This document shows positions 49,661-57,939 of a stretch of 64,000 nt of DNA, one piece after another. The stretch is from the NCBI GenBank assembly GCA_049516395.1, contig JBEKTD010000001.1, positions 1 through 64,000 on the forward strand, given 5' to 3'. Origin of the DNA: Fen-1362 sp049516395 (GTDB taxonomy: Bacteria > Planctomycetota > Phycisphaerae > Sedimentisphaerales > Anaerobacaceae). Below the pieces are notes generated by a model, which was not told where the DNA came from, ran no database searches, and saw only the letters and a list, made by a program, of their open reading frames with translations. Numbering within the stretch: the first letter of the stretch is position 1; each line of letters begins with the position of its first letter. Made by a program: the position numbers and the translations under genes.

Positions 49661-50569
49661 CTATTTATTCGCCGCGGGCTTGGGGGGCTTTATATTGGTC
49701 GCCTTCGGGAAGGTAAACGTTGTTTTTTGTTTGAACATAGCGTAGCCGAAGTTGAGCATAGTGTCGTTGCCTACAATTGAGATTCTGGTCGGGGGGATGA
49801 AGAAATTAGCAAAGAAACCCACGATACCGCCGAAGAAACCGTTTGGGTCCGAGGCATTGTTGACCGAGGCCACGGCAACATCCATTTTCGGTTCGCCCCG
49901 GCATTTTTTGAAAGTAAGGGTAGCCGCGCGGGCGACCAGCTCGTTATATCTTTTGCTGTAATCATAACGCCCGTTTTCGGAGCTAACGGAGTAAAGGCCG
50001 ATGGTGACGGGGCTTTCGTGGCCGCCGATGTTGAAATGAATCTGAACTTCGTTAACGGTTTCGTTGGAATCGTTTATTGTTCCCCATGCCTCTAATCGCC
50101 CGATGCCTTCGCCTTGGAAATTGATAAAATCGAGGGCGTTTTTAACAGGATCGCCTTTTTTTACCTCTTCGCGGAAAGAGGCGATTATCTCGTCGGAGTC
50201 GAGAGTGGTTTTGAAAAAGCCGGCTCCCTGCATTTGAAATTCGCAGGTTACGTAGAAGGTTTTTTTTGTGACCTTCTTATCATATGACACAATCCAGGCC
50301 TGCTGCTGATTATTGGGGCTGATGTCCATATCGACGCGTGTGGGGGCGACAAGCGGGATAAAATACATAAAGGAAGACGAGGGATTTTTCACGGGTTTCG
50401 AGCCGTCGTAGCTCAAGGAAACCGTTGGGCCGTTGGGGTCGCCGTTGTCCGGCTGTGAATTGACGGCGGGGTTATCTGTATCGGAACAGATTGCGATGCC
50501 GGCGAATGAAAGCAGGATAAAAGCAGCGGTTATTATAGAGGCGCGAGGATTTATCGAATGTAAGTTCAT
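49661..50569 (-). CDS. Secreted protein of unknown family, tandem copy 2
   Basis: The 302-residue protein has a signal peptide (SIITAAFILLSFAGIAICS), a short Asp/Asn-rich linker, then GPTVSLSYDGSKPVKNPSSSFMYFIPLVAPTRVDMDISPNNQQQAWIVSYDKKV, a beta-rich core (EFQMQGAGFFKTTLD, GEGIGRLEAWG, HFNIGGHESPVTIGLYSV), ARAATLTFKKCRGEPKMDVAVASVNN and a NDTMLNFGYAMFKQKTTFTFPKATNIK end. It is clearly a paralog of the gene at 50590-51489, 20 bp upstream. No catalytic motif stands out. The protein may be periplasmic or attached to the envelope. Function unknown. Confidence 0.8.
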   Translation of the reverse strand: MNLHSINPRASIITAAFILLSFAGIAICSDTDNPAVNSQPDNGDPNGPTVSLSYDGSKPVKNPSSSFMYFIPLVAPTRVDMDISPNNQQQAWIVSYDKKVTKKTFYVTCEFQMQGAGFFKTTLDSDEIIASFREEVKKGDPVKNALDFINFQGEGIGRLEAWGTINDSNETVNEVQIHFNIGGHESPVTIGLYSVSSENGRYDYSKRYNELVARAATLTFKKCRGEPKMDVAVASVNNASDPNGFFGGIVGFFANFFIPPTRISIVGNDTMLNFGYAMFKQKTTFTFPKATNIKPPKPAANK

Positions 50570-50589
50570 AGTTTACTCCTTCCTAATAG

Positions 50590-51489
50590 TTACGGTGCTA
50601 CGGTTTGGCTTTTTATATTAATAGCTTTTGGAAAAGTAAACGACGTTTGTTTATTCAGCAGGGCGTATCCGAAATTGAGCATGGTGTCATTGCCGAGTTT
50701 GGAGATTCTGATGGGCTCAATAAAGAAATTGACGATGAATCCCTTGACTCTGCCGATGTAGCTGTTTGGTCTTGACGCCTTATTGACGGACACCACTTCG
50801 ATATCCATCCTGGGCTCGCCGTCGCATTTTTTGAACGTGAGCGTGGCAACCCGTGCGACAATTTCATTATGCCTGTTCTCGTATTTATAGTGCCCGTTTT
50901 CAGGTTTTATGCTATAGAGCCCAATCGTAACGGGGCTTTTTTTCCCTTTTGTGTTGAAATGCACGTCCACCTGCGTAACGGTTGCATTGGAATCGGCTAT
51001 GGTTCCCTTGACGTCTATTCGGCCAAACCCTTCTCCTTCCAACCTGATATAGTCGAGGAGATTACTCACGGGGGCGTTTTTCTTTATCTCTTCGGGGAAA
51101 GTGGCTATAACCCCATTGGAGTCGAAGATATCCCTGAAAAAACCGTTTCCCTGCAACTCGAATTCACAGCTAACAGTGAAGGAATCAAGGACGACGGTTT
51201 TTTCATACGATATAAACATCGCTTGCTGTTGGTTATTGGGGCTGATTTGGGTAGAAACGAGGGTGGGCGAAATAAGGGGAATAAAATACATAAACGAGGA
51301 GGTAGGAGTTTTCACTGGCTTGAGAGTGTTGTAGCTCAACATAACGGTGGGGCCATTGGGGTCATTAATGTCCGCTGCCGGTTTGGTGTCGCGGCTGTTG
51401 GGGTCGGCGCAGATACCGAGGCCCGCCATTAAAAGCAGCGTGCAAAAGATGGCAATCACAGACAAGCCGGTTTTTTGTCGGTATATCAA
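50590..51489 (-). CDS. Secreted protein of unknown family, tandem copy 1
   Basis: The 299-residue protein shares every block with its downstream paralog: signal peptide (VIAIFCTLLLMAGLGICA), NDPNGPTVMLSYNTLKPVKTPTSSFMYFIPLISPT, SPNNQQQAMFISYEKTV, GEGFGRIDVKG, SPVTIGLYSIKPENGHYKYENRHNEIVARVATLTFKKCDGEP and LGNDTMLNFGYALLNKQTSFTFPKA. The even spread of substitutions indicates an old duplication kept under selection. The two genes are 20 bp apart and form an operon. This is the second tandem pair of secreted unknowns in the window, unrelated to the pair at 37-38.6 kb. Confidence 0.8.
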   Translation of the reverse strand: MIYRQKTGLSVIAIFCTLLLMAGLGICADPNSRDTKPAADINDPNGPTVMLSYNTLKPVKTPTSSFMYFIPLISPTLVSTQISPNNQQQAMFISYEKTVVLDSFTVSCEFELQGNGFFRDIFDSNGVIATFPEEIKKNAPVSNLLDYIRLEGEGFGRIDVKGTIADSNATVTQVDVHFNTKGKKSPVTIGLYSIKPENGHYKYENRHNEIVARVATLTFKKCDGEPRMDIEVVSVNKASRPNSYIGRVKGFIVNFFIEPIRISKLGNDTMLNFGYALLNKQTSFTFPKAINIKSQTVAP

Positions 51490-51615
51490 ATCACACCTTG
51501 GTTATTCAAATAATCGCTCACAGGTTACCCCCGATACTGAACGCATAGGCCAGCCAGCCATTTTAGGGCAGCGGCGTCTTGTTATCAATGGTTTTTCAGG
51601 CGAGGCCTATTATTC

Positions 51616-51644
51616 TTGCAATTTGGCGCGGTAAAATGTATAGG
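51616..51644 (+). promoter_or_regulatory. Candidate promoter of tRNA-Ser
   Basis: TTGCAA (51616-51621) and TATAGG (51639-51644) are spaced by 17 bp, about 45 bp before the tRNA. Confidence 0.4.
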
Positions 51645-51689
51645 ATAAGAGGTCTCGGCGAAGGGTTAAGTCGTAGCCGGGGCGGTTTC

Positions 51690-51778
51690 GGAGAGGTGTC
51701 GGAGCGGCTGATCGAGCTGGTTTCGAAAACCAGTGTGCTCTTTATTGAGTACCGCGGGTTCGAATCCCGCCCTCTCCG
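51690..51778 (+). tRNA. tRNA-Ser(CGA)
   Basis: Acceptor arm GGAGAGG (51690-51696) pairs with CCTCTCC (51771-51777), with discriminator G. The anticodon arm CTGGT/ACCAG encloses TTCGAAA, anticodon CGA, reading UCG. The long variable arm is typical of class II serine tRNAs, and the T arm reads GCGGGTTCGAATCCCGC. The 3' CCA is not encoded; a T-run follows directly. nadE begins 57 bp downstream. Confidence 0.95.
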
Positions 51779-51835
51779 TTTTTTGCAATTTCAATTCGAT
51801 GCCCTTGTGTTTATATTTATTGGTGAGCAAAGCAA

Positions 51836-53479
51836 ATGCGTATTGGATTAGGACAATTTGACGCGGTGGTGGGAGACCTTGAAGGTAACGCCAAGAGGAT
51901 GCGGGAGATTTACGGGCAGGCGGTAAAGCAGGGGGTTGATTTGCTTGTGTTTCCGGAACTGGCGGTTTGCAGTTATCCGCCGGAAGATTTGCTGCTAAAG
52001 AAACATTTTCTGGATGACAACAGGAAAGTTGTAGAGAAACTCGCTGCGGACTGTCCGGGGATAACGATAGTCGCCGGTTTTGCGGATTATTATCGAGGTA
52101 AAACTTATAATGCCGCAGGGGTGTTACAGGATGGGCGACTGGCAAATGTCTATCGCAAGGGCCTTTTGCCCAACGAGGGCGTTTTCGACGAGCAGCGGTA
52201 TTTTGAGCCGGGCAACAAGCCGATGATTATCACGCTGGACGGGTTGAATATTGCTATAACGATTTGCAGGGATATATGGGATATCAACTGGCTTGGCAAA
52301 TTTCTCAAAAGCGCAGGGCGAATCGATGCGCTGCTGAATATATCGGCATCGCCATTTCATCTGGGAAAAATCAAGACGCGGCAGGGTGTAATCAGCGATT
52401 GTGCGACACGGTTCGGATGCCCGGTCGGCTATTGCAATCTTGTCGGGGGGCAGGATGAGCTTGTTTTTGACGGGCAGAGTATGTTCGCCGACGCAACGGG
52501 GAAAATCGTCGCTATGGCCAAGGCGTTTGAGGATGATTTGCTGACAGCGGATATCACAAAAAAAGGCAAAGCGGTTCACGTCGAGCCGCAACCAAACAGC
52601 AGCGTTGCTGATATTGAGGTGCTTGAAGAGGCGTATCACGCGCTTGTGCTTGGCACAAAGGATTATGTGCTGAAAAACGGCTTCAACAGGGTGCTGATAG
52701 GATTAAGCGGGGGTATTGACTCGGCGTTAACCGCGGCTATCGCGGTCGCTGCGCTGAGGCCTGAGAACGTAATCGGAATTACGATGCCTTCGAAATTCAA
52801 CAGTGCTGAGACAATCAGCGACGCCGAAAGATGCGCCAAAAATCTTGGGATTAAATTTATGACCATCCCAATCGGCTCTGTTCTGGAACAATTCAACGGT
52901 TCGCTCGAAAAAGTTGACGGCTGGGACAGCAAGGGGCTTGCGTACGAGAATTTACAGGCGAGAATCAGAGGCACAATTTTGATGTCGCTGAGCAACCAGT
53001 TCGGCGCATTGGTGCTGACGACGGGAAACAAAAGCGAAATCGCGGTGGGTTATACAACGCTTTACGGAGATACGGCAGGGGGGTTTGCGGTTATCAAAGA
53101 CGTTTTCAAGACGATGGTTTACAAGCTTGCTCGTTATATCAACGAAATAAACGGCAGGGAGGTAATACCAGGAAGCGTTATTGACAGGGTGCCGACAGCG
53201 GAACTGCGTCCGAATCAGAAGGACAGCGATTCGCTGCCTGAATACGACCTTTTAGACGAGATTCTTAAGGGATACGTTGAGGAAGATAAATCGGCCCAGC
53301 AACTGATTGACGAAGGATTGCCCAAAGAGGCGGTGAACAGGGTCATTCGTATGGTTGACCGCAACGAATATAAGAGAAGGCAGTCGCCGCCGGGCGTAAA
53401 AATCACGCATAAGGCGTTCGGCAGGGACAGGCGTCTGCCGATTACAAACCGCTATAATCACGGCAACAGCTCGAAGTAG
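51836..53479 (+). CDS. nadE: Glutamine-dependent NAD+ synthetase
   Basis: NadE amidates deamido-NAD. The 547-residue protein has an N-terminal nitrilase-type glutaminase domain with the Glu-Lys-Cys triad in LVFPELAVCSYPPED, NVYRKGLLPNEGVFDE and ITICRDIWD. The C-terminal synthetase domain has the P-loop GLSGGIDSALTAAIAV, NLQARIRGTILMSLSN, LVLTTGNKSEIAVGYTTLYGDTAGGFAVIKDVFKT and PTAELRPNQKDSDSLPEY. Both halves are complete, so ammonia from glutamine is likely channelled. It converges with the nitroreductase fusion gene 12 bp later. Confidence 0.97.
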   Translation: MRIGLGQFDAVVGDLEGNAKRMREIYGQAVKQGVDLLVFPELAVCSYPPEDLLLKKHFLDDNRKVVEKLAADCPGITIVAGFADYYRGKTYNAAGVLQDGRLANVYRKGLLPNEGVFDEQRYFEPGNKPMIITLDGLNIAITICRDIWDINWLGKFLKSAGRIDALLNISASPFHLGKIKTRQGVISDCATRFGCPVGYCNLVGGQDELVFDGQSMFADATGKIVAMAKAFEDDLLTADITKKGKAVHVEPQPNSSVADIEVLEEAYHALVLGTKDYVLKNGFNRVLIGLSGGIDSALTAAIAVAALRPENVIGITMPSKFNSAETISDAERCAKNLGIKFMTIPIGSVLEQFNGSLEKVDGWDSKGLAYENLQARIRGTILMSLSNQFGALVLTTGNKSEIAVGYTTLYGDTAGGFAVIKDVFKTMVYKLARYINEINGREVIPGSVIDRVPTAELRPNQKDSDSLPEYDLLDEILKGYVEEDKSAQQLIDEGLPKEAVNRVIRMVDRNEYKRRQSPPGVKITHKAFGRDRRLPITNRYNHGNSSK

Positions 53480-53490
53480 GTTTGCCCAGA

Positions 53491-54780
53491 TTATTTTGCC
53501 GGTGTTTTGTCAGATTTCGGCTGGTTTGCTTTAAGCGCAGTAACAATCGCGCGGGCAAACTGCACGGCAACCGACGAATCGTTGGCGGTTATAATCGGGC
53601 CATCCCGTTCAACGGGGGAGCCGGTATATTGTGCCCCGGCTTTTTTCATTTGCTCCCGCTGCTGCGGCAGGCCGGTTGCCCGGATACCGCGCAGGACGCC
53701 GGCGTCTGCCAGAATCGTGGTGGCGTTGCTGATAGCCGCGATGACTTTGTTCCTGGCGGAGGCCTCACGCGCAATGTCGAGCACGGTCGGATTGTTAAAA
53801 TAATCCACATCGCCAAGCCCTCCTATAAAGACGACCGCGTCGAAATCCTCAAACATCAATTTGTCGAAGGTAATCTCGGAGACGGTGATGCCGCCAAATA
53901 TCCCCTGCGAGGCCCCAATCTTTGAACTGACGACAACGGGTACGATACCTGCTTCTTTCAAAACTCGCAGGATATCAGCAAGCTCCGCTTCAGCATACTG
54001 GGCGGCGGTGACAATGATGACGGCTTTTTTTGTGGTTTGGACGGCGGTTTGCTCCTGAGTTTTTTGCTGCACAAAGGGATAGCCGACACAGACAATCAAC
54101 AACGGTTCAAGCTCGCCGGGCAATTCGAAGATTCTTGCGATGTTTCTCGGTTCAAACGAGCCGACGGGCAATGAGGTCAGGCCTATTGGTACGGCCTGCA
54201 ACTGAATATTTTCGGCGACGTAACCGGCTTCCAACAGCACAAATCTCTGGGCTTTATTACCATACTTGGCCGCGGCTTTTCGGATGGAGCCGGCGATAAT
54301 TATATCACAGGCGGCATCTTCTACTGGCCCCTGTCCGGGGGCGGCAGCCGAAAGCTGTTTTCGCAGGTCGAGGGTGGAAATCTGCTTAAGCGAATGTCCT
54401 TCGGGATTATAAACGAACAGGCCTTCAGGCGTGACGAGATAAAGCTCGATTGGATATAAGGCGTCAGCCGAGGGGGCTGCCCGAAGCATCTGCTGCATGT
54501 CGGTTATGCCTTGGCCCGCCCAGAGCAATTGTCCAATCTGAGCGTAATTTAGCGGCTTATCGGCAAACTGCCGAGCGATGCGCCTGGTATTAATCGCCGT
54601 TTCCACGCTGACCGCGCCCGACTTGTTTGGTTCCGGGAGTTGAAAGACTTTCTGTTCACCTGGGTGAAGCCGTCTCGGTGTTTCGCCAAAGGCGGACAGT
54701 GCGACAATGAGTAAAACAGCCAGATAGCAGCTGGCGGATAAAACGCCGTTCGTAATTTTCGAATCTCCGTTCAATCTCAT
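53491..54780 (-). CDS. SagB-type nitroreductase fused to a DJ-1/PfpI-like domain
   Basis: The 429-residue protein has a signal or anchor segment (VLSASCYLAVLLIVALSAFG), then a nitroreductase domain (about 45-250): VETAINTRRIARQFADKPLNYAQIGQLLWAGQGIT, SADALYPIELYLVTPEGLFVYNPEGHSL, LLEAGYVAENIQLQAVPIGL and LLIVCVGYP, the SagB/ThcOx pattern that binds FMN. A DJ-1/PfpI domain (about 257-420) follows with FEDFDAVVFIGGLGDVDYF and VIAAISNATTILADAGVL. The nucleophile Cys that normally follows AAI is Ser here, so the usual DJ-1 chemistry is unlikely. GGAGG lies upstream of the ATG. The fusion suggests a redox or thiol role outside the cytoplasm; substrate unknown. Confidence 0.85.
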   Translation of the reverse strand: MRLNGDSKITNGVLSASCYLAVLLIVALSAFGETPRRLHPGEQKVFQLPEPNKSGAVSVETAINTRRIARQFADKPLNYAQIGQLLWAGQGITDMQQMLRAAPSADALYPIELYLVTPEGLFVYNPEGHSLKQISTLDLRKQLSAAAPGQGPVEDAACDIIIAGSIRKAAAKYGNKAQRFVLLEAGYVAENIQLQAVPIGLTSLPVGSFEPRNIARIFELPGELEPLLIVCVGYPFVQQKTQEQTAVQTTKKAVIIVTAAQYAEAELADILRVLKEAGIVPVVVSSKIGASQGIFGGITVSEITFDKLMFEDFDAVVFIGGLGDVDYFNNPTVLDIAREASARNKVIAAISNATTILADAGVLRGIRATGLPQQREQMKKAGAQYTGSPVERDGPIITANDSSVAVQFARAIVTALKANQPKSDKTPAK

Positions 54781-54815
54781 AATTATGGGCCTCCAAATTT
54801 AATTTGGCAAAATTT

Positions 54816-55151
54816 TTAACCTGGGCTGCCGGCCGGCTCTTTTGTCCCGTGTTTGTGAATCAGGTGAAGATTTCGCACGTAAATCAGGGTATTAAGAGAA
54901 AGGCCGAGCATAAAAATAAGGTCCCTGCGGTGAATTGAATAAGTCAGCAGGATGACGCTGCCAATGATAGAAATGTACCAGAAGGCAACCGGGACGTGAG
55001 AACGTTTTTTGTATTCGCTGACTATCCACTGGAGAATGAATCTCGCGCCGAAGGTCACCTGTCCTGCGAAACCGACAATAAACCAGACCGGATGACCTGC
55101 CACCTGTTCGGTAATTGTGCTTCTGAAAAACTCGACTATCGACTGCAACAT
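54816..55151 (-). CDS. LAB_N (lipid A biosynthesis N-terminal) membrane protein
   Basis: The 111-residue protein has three hydrophobic segments and the LAB_N signature FGARFILQWIVSEYKKRSHVPVAFWYISIIGSVILLTYSIHRRDLIFMLGLSLNTLIYVRNL. This domain is fused to LpxB in some bacteria and occurs alone in others. It is thought to act in lipid A or lipid-linked sugar handling, but its biochemistry is not settled. AAGGAG precedes the ATG. It follows a set of short inverted repeats and precedes the nitroreductase fusion by 35 bp. Confidence 0.88.
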   Translation of the reverse strand: MLQSIVEFFRSTITEQVAGHPVWFIVGFAGQVTFGARFILQWIVSEYKKRSHVPVAFWYISIIGSVILLTYSIHRRDLIFMLGLSLNTLIYVRNLHLIHKHGTKEPAGSPG

Positions 55152-55162
55152 AGCGTTGCTCC

Positions 55163-55243
55163 TTATTGATAATTTACGTTTGATAACTGATAATCGATTA
55201 TTATGACCGTCGGCGGCAAATTATCAATTATCAATATTCAATA
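55163..55243. repeat. AT-rich inverted repeat (ATTGATAATTT..AAATTATCAAT)
   Basis: Perfect 11-bp arms (55165-55175 and 55218-55228) enclose 42 bp, with further ATCAATTATCAATATTCAAT echoes. It lies between the divergent LAB_N gene and VanZ relic and looks like a small dispersed repeat. Confidence 0.55.
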
Positions 55244-55253
55244 AAAATCAGAG

Positions 55254-55517
55254 GTGGCTGTGGGGCTGACTGGCAGACATAAGATAACAATCGCAGTTGC
55301 AGTGTCTTATTTTATTACGCTGTTTGTCTCAACGCATATACCAATACCGAAAATTGTTTACAAAGCAGAGGTTTCGGACAAATGGCTCCACTTTCTGGCA
55401 TCCCGTAACTATCTTATACGCATATCATTGATGCCCGACTCAGGAACCTTTTTTGGCGAAGGGGGTATAAAGGGGGTCGCCGATAAGCATCATTTGCCAG
55501 GAGCAAAACGGCTGTGA
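55254..55517 (+). pseudogene. Truncated VanZ-like protein
   Basis: From the GTG at 55254 the frame reads a VanZ-family N-terminus: a first membrane helix (ITIAVAVSYFITLFVSTHIPIP), then SDKWLHFLA, the family's SDK.lHf.a block. At about 55401 the similarity stops. VanZ continues with three more helices, but here the frame runs into unrelated codons that overlap the 3' end of the opposite TIGR03790 gene. The gene has therefore lost its C-terminal two-thirds. GAGGTGG lies just before the start. Confidence 0.6.
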
Positions 55518-56669
55518 GCGGTAGAATGCCTCGACGAGGCATTTGCCTTCTATTAATTCAAGAAAGAACTCTTCCGGATCCGGGAATGCGCTGAGATATG
55601 GTTCCGCCACGGGGCCAAAAGTCGCAGTAACGCCGTGAACCAGCATCGAAGGGCACCATTCGGTGCTGTTTGGGTCCCGAATGTCAATCGCCTCGAAGCT
55701 GGCGATATGAGCACCTATCGCACCATCCACGAAATCGAAGGAATCGATGTATTTTTTCAAGCTGTACCAGCCGCAGTAAATCGCTGTTTGGGGGCAACTG
55801 TGCGGCTCAAAAAGCTTTTCGGTTCGTTCCTCCCTGACCTGCAAAGTCGTGCGAAAACGCAATAAAACCGCCAGATTACGCAACTTCTGGTCGAAACTGC
55901 CGTAAGAGCCGGGCTGTTTGTCGTCGGGGATACCGCGAGAATCGATGTAAGCGAAGCCGTGCAGGCCGGTTTTTTCGGCATATAGCGCCTTATCGATGAG
56001 TCCGCGGGCAATCTGCGGAGAGGGGCCGTCGAGGCGTGAAACCATAACATCCAGAATCAGGCCTTCGGGATAATTGCTATGCCTGTTCCACTGGTTTGGC
56101 TGCCAGCGATAAAGCTCATAGGGGCCGAACAATACCATCGATAACTCATTGTCAACGCTCGCCCCGGTTTCCCTGCCTGAAATCCGGTCAATTTCGCTTT
56201 TTAATCTGCTAAGCTCCTTGTTGATTATGGCGTTCACATCCGCCAGGTGCGAATTCTTGAGTTGTTTTTCATATTCCCCGGCAGTTGCTTCGAGTTGTGT
56301 GATGCGTTCCTGCTCGTCTTTTAGTGGCCCGCGAGGACCTACCTTGTATGGCACGCCGTATGTTGTAAGCAGGCACCGGATTGGTTGCCTTGGCGCCTGG
56401 TCAGCAATGCGTTTTCGAATCGGCTCGGCGATATTTTTGTCGTAATCATCCCGGCTAATCGAATCAGCAAGGGTTTTTCCAAGAGACAGGGCCAGGATAT
56501 TTTCTTTTGGGACATTGCGTCTTTGACAATAGTATTGTCCCAGCTCTTCCGACGCCGGAATATCCTTGTTGACGATAACCAGTATTTCGTTGGGTTCCAG
56601 TGCCGCGGCAATTGTGCAAAAAAGTAACCCTATTAGTATTACGAAGCCGGCTAAATATCTACTCACCAA
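55440..56669 (-). CDS. TIGR03790-family secreted protein
   Basis: The 409-residue protein has a signal peptide (LAGFVILIGLLFCTIAAALE) and the TIGR03790 blocks: EILVIVNKDIPASEELGQYYCQRRNVPKENILALSLG, IRCLLTTYGVPYKVG, DVMVSRLDGPSPQIARGLIDKALYAEKTGLHGFAYIDSRGI, CGWYSLKKYIDSFDFVDGAIGAHIASFEA, CPSMLVHGVTATFGPVAEPYLSAFPDPEEFF and MMLIGDPLYTPF. A coiled segment of about 60 residues (ERITQLEATAGEYEKQLKN..) is inserted in the first half. The family is of unknown function and frequent in planctomycetes and acidobacteria. Start TTG or the adjacent GTG, after AGAGG. Confidence 0.9.
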   Translation of the reverse strand: MVSRYLAGFVILIGLLFCTIAAALEPNEILVIVNKDIPASEELGQYYCQRRNVPKENILALSLGKTLADSISRDDYDKNIAEPIRKRIADQAPRQPIRCLLTTYGVPYKVGPRGPLKDEQERITQLEATAGEYEKQLKNSHLADVNAIINKELSRLKSEIDRISGRETGASVDNELSMVLFGPYELYRWQPNQWNRHSNYPEGLILDVMVSRLDGPSPQIARGLIDKALYAEKTGLHGFAYIDSRGIPDDKQPGSYGSFDQKLRNLAVLLRFRTTLQVREERTEKLFEPHSCPQTAIYCGWYSLKKYIDSFDFVDGAIGAHIASFEAIDIRDPNSTEWCPSMLVHGVTATFGPVAEPYLSAFPDPEEFFLELIEGKCLVEAFYRSQPFCSWQMMLIGDPLYTPFAKKGS

Positions 56670-56712
56670 TGATACCTCTTAACGGGAAATGCCCCAATGG
56701 CACACGAGAGTA

Positions 56713-57717
56713 TTAAACGGCCTTTGGGTCATGTTCGCGGGCAATGTTTTTCAGCTCGTCGGCAGTGGGGGATATTATTTCATCCTGTTTGAACATATAA
56801 ACGCCGGCGGGATAATTACCAATGTCCGGCGAAAGTTTCTGCCCTTTGCATAGGGCAATCAGCTTGGCGGGGAAATCGGCTCCGCACAGGTGAGAGCAGG
56901 GATAGCCCCCTCCAAAACGCGGGTTAATCTCCAGCAACAACGGTCCGTTTTTGCCCATTTTGACATCCGCATCTGCCGGCCCAAATACGGGAAAGGCCTG
57001 GGCTATTTTAACGCCCAAATCTATAAGTTTTTTATCGTTGACGCTGACTGCTTTATCGGTTTCGCCGGCCCGCATAGCAATTTTCTGCTTGCAGAAGACG
57101 CTAATGGGTTTGAAATCGCCGTCCGAGAAAATATCGTAACCGTATTCCTCGCCGGGAGCAAATTCCTGAATCAATGGCTCCGGGCAGTTCTGAAACGCCA
57201 GTTTCAGCTCGCTTTCATTGCGACAACAATTGATAAACATCGATGCGCTGCCTTTTCGTGGTTTTACCATAACAGGCCAGGACAGTTTCCCATCGGCGAT
57301 AAGCTTGAGTGCTTCTTCTATGGTAGTAACCGTTTCAGGAACCGCGATTCCGGCCTTTTTGGCGTGAAGATGGGTCTTGTATTTGTCGAAAGTGATTTCA
57401 ATGGTTTTGACAGGCGAAACTACCACCATAACACCTTTGCTGCGGAACTTGTCACGATGTGGCGCAAGAACTTCCAGAGTAGGGTCTATCAGCGGCACGA
57501 CCATATCAATCTTGTTTTTAATGCACAGAGAGAGGAGTTTATCGGCATAGTCCGCCGTCTCCACCTTCTGTGCCAGCAAAACATTGTCGCAATATTGGAA
57601 CGCAGGGGTATAAGGATTGCTGTCCGACCCCCATACTTCACCGGCTTCCCTTAATGCCTGCTTGAAGTACTTAACGAGGTAACCACGTCTCCCAACATTG
57701 GAGAGCAGCACACGCAT
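56713..57717 (-). CDS. ATP-grasp domain enzyme (CarB-like)
   Basis: The 334-residue protein has an N-terminal Rossmann preATP-grasp domain (RVLLSNVGRRGYLVKYFKQAL, VWGSDSNPYTPAFQYCDNVLLAQ), then the ATP-grasp fold: FDKYKTHLHAKKAGIAVPETVT, WPVMVKPRKGSASMFI, LIQEFAPGEEYGYDIF and the metal-binding LLEINPRFGGGYPCSHLCGADFPAKLIAL. Such enzymes ligate a carboxylate to an amine or thiol using ATP. This CarB-like subgroup is frequent in capsule and sugar-modification loci. It stands near wecA and a second ATP-grasp gene. Substrates unknown. Confidence 0.87.
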   Translation of the reverse strand: MRVLLSNVGRRGYLVKYFKQALREAGEVWGSDSNPYTPAFQYCDNVLLAQKVETADYADKLLSLCIKNKIDMVVPLIDPTLEVLAPHRDKFRSKGVMVVVSPVKTIEITFDKYKTHLHAKKAGIAVPETVTTIEEALKLIADGKLSWPVMVKPRKGSASMFINCCRNESELKLAFQNCPEPLIQEFAPGEEYGYDIFSDGDFKPISVFCKQKIAMRAGETDKAVSVNDKKLIDLGVKIAQAFPVFGPADADVKMGKNGPLLLEINPRFGGGYPCSHLCGADFPAKLIALCKGQKLSPDIGNYPAGVYMFKQDEIISPTADELKNIAREHDPKAV

Positions 57718-57832
57718 TTATGATTCGTTTCCTGTCATAGATATAATCCGGACTGTTAGACGCACATGGCGGATTATTTATTGCAATTTTCTTATTACCA
57801 ACAGTCACATCTAAAAGTTAGTTAATTATACG

Positions 57833-57860
57833 TTGAAATCGCCGGACATCCAAATATTTT
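57833..57860 (+). promoter_or_regulatory. Candidate promoter of the WecA-like gene
   Basis: TTGAAA (57833-57838) and TATTTT (57855-57860) are spaced by 16 bp, 80 bp upstream of the start. The rest of this divergent 220-bp gap shows nothing clear. Confidence 0.35.
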
Positions 57861-57939
57861 TTCTGGACGAGTCAGCGTAAAATTGTAGAATCTTACATAA
57901 TGGGCAATGGAAGTTTTTGTGCTTGAATGAGGATTTAGT

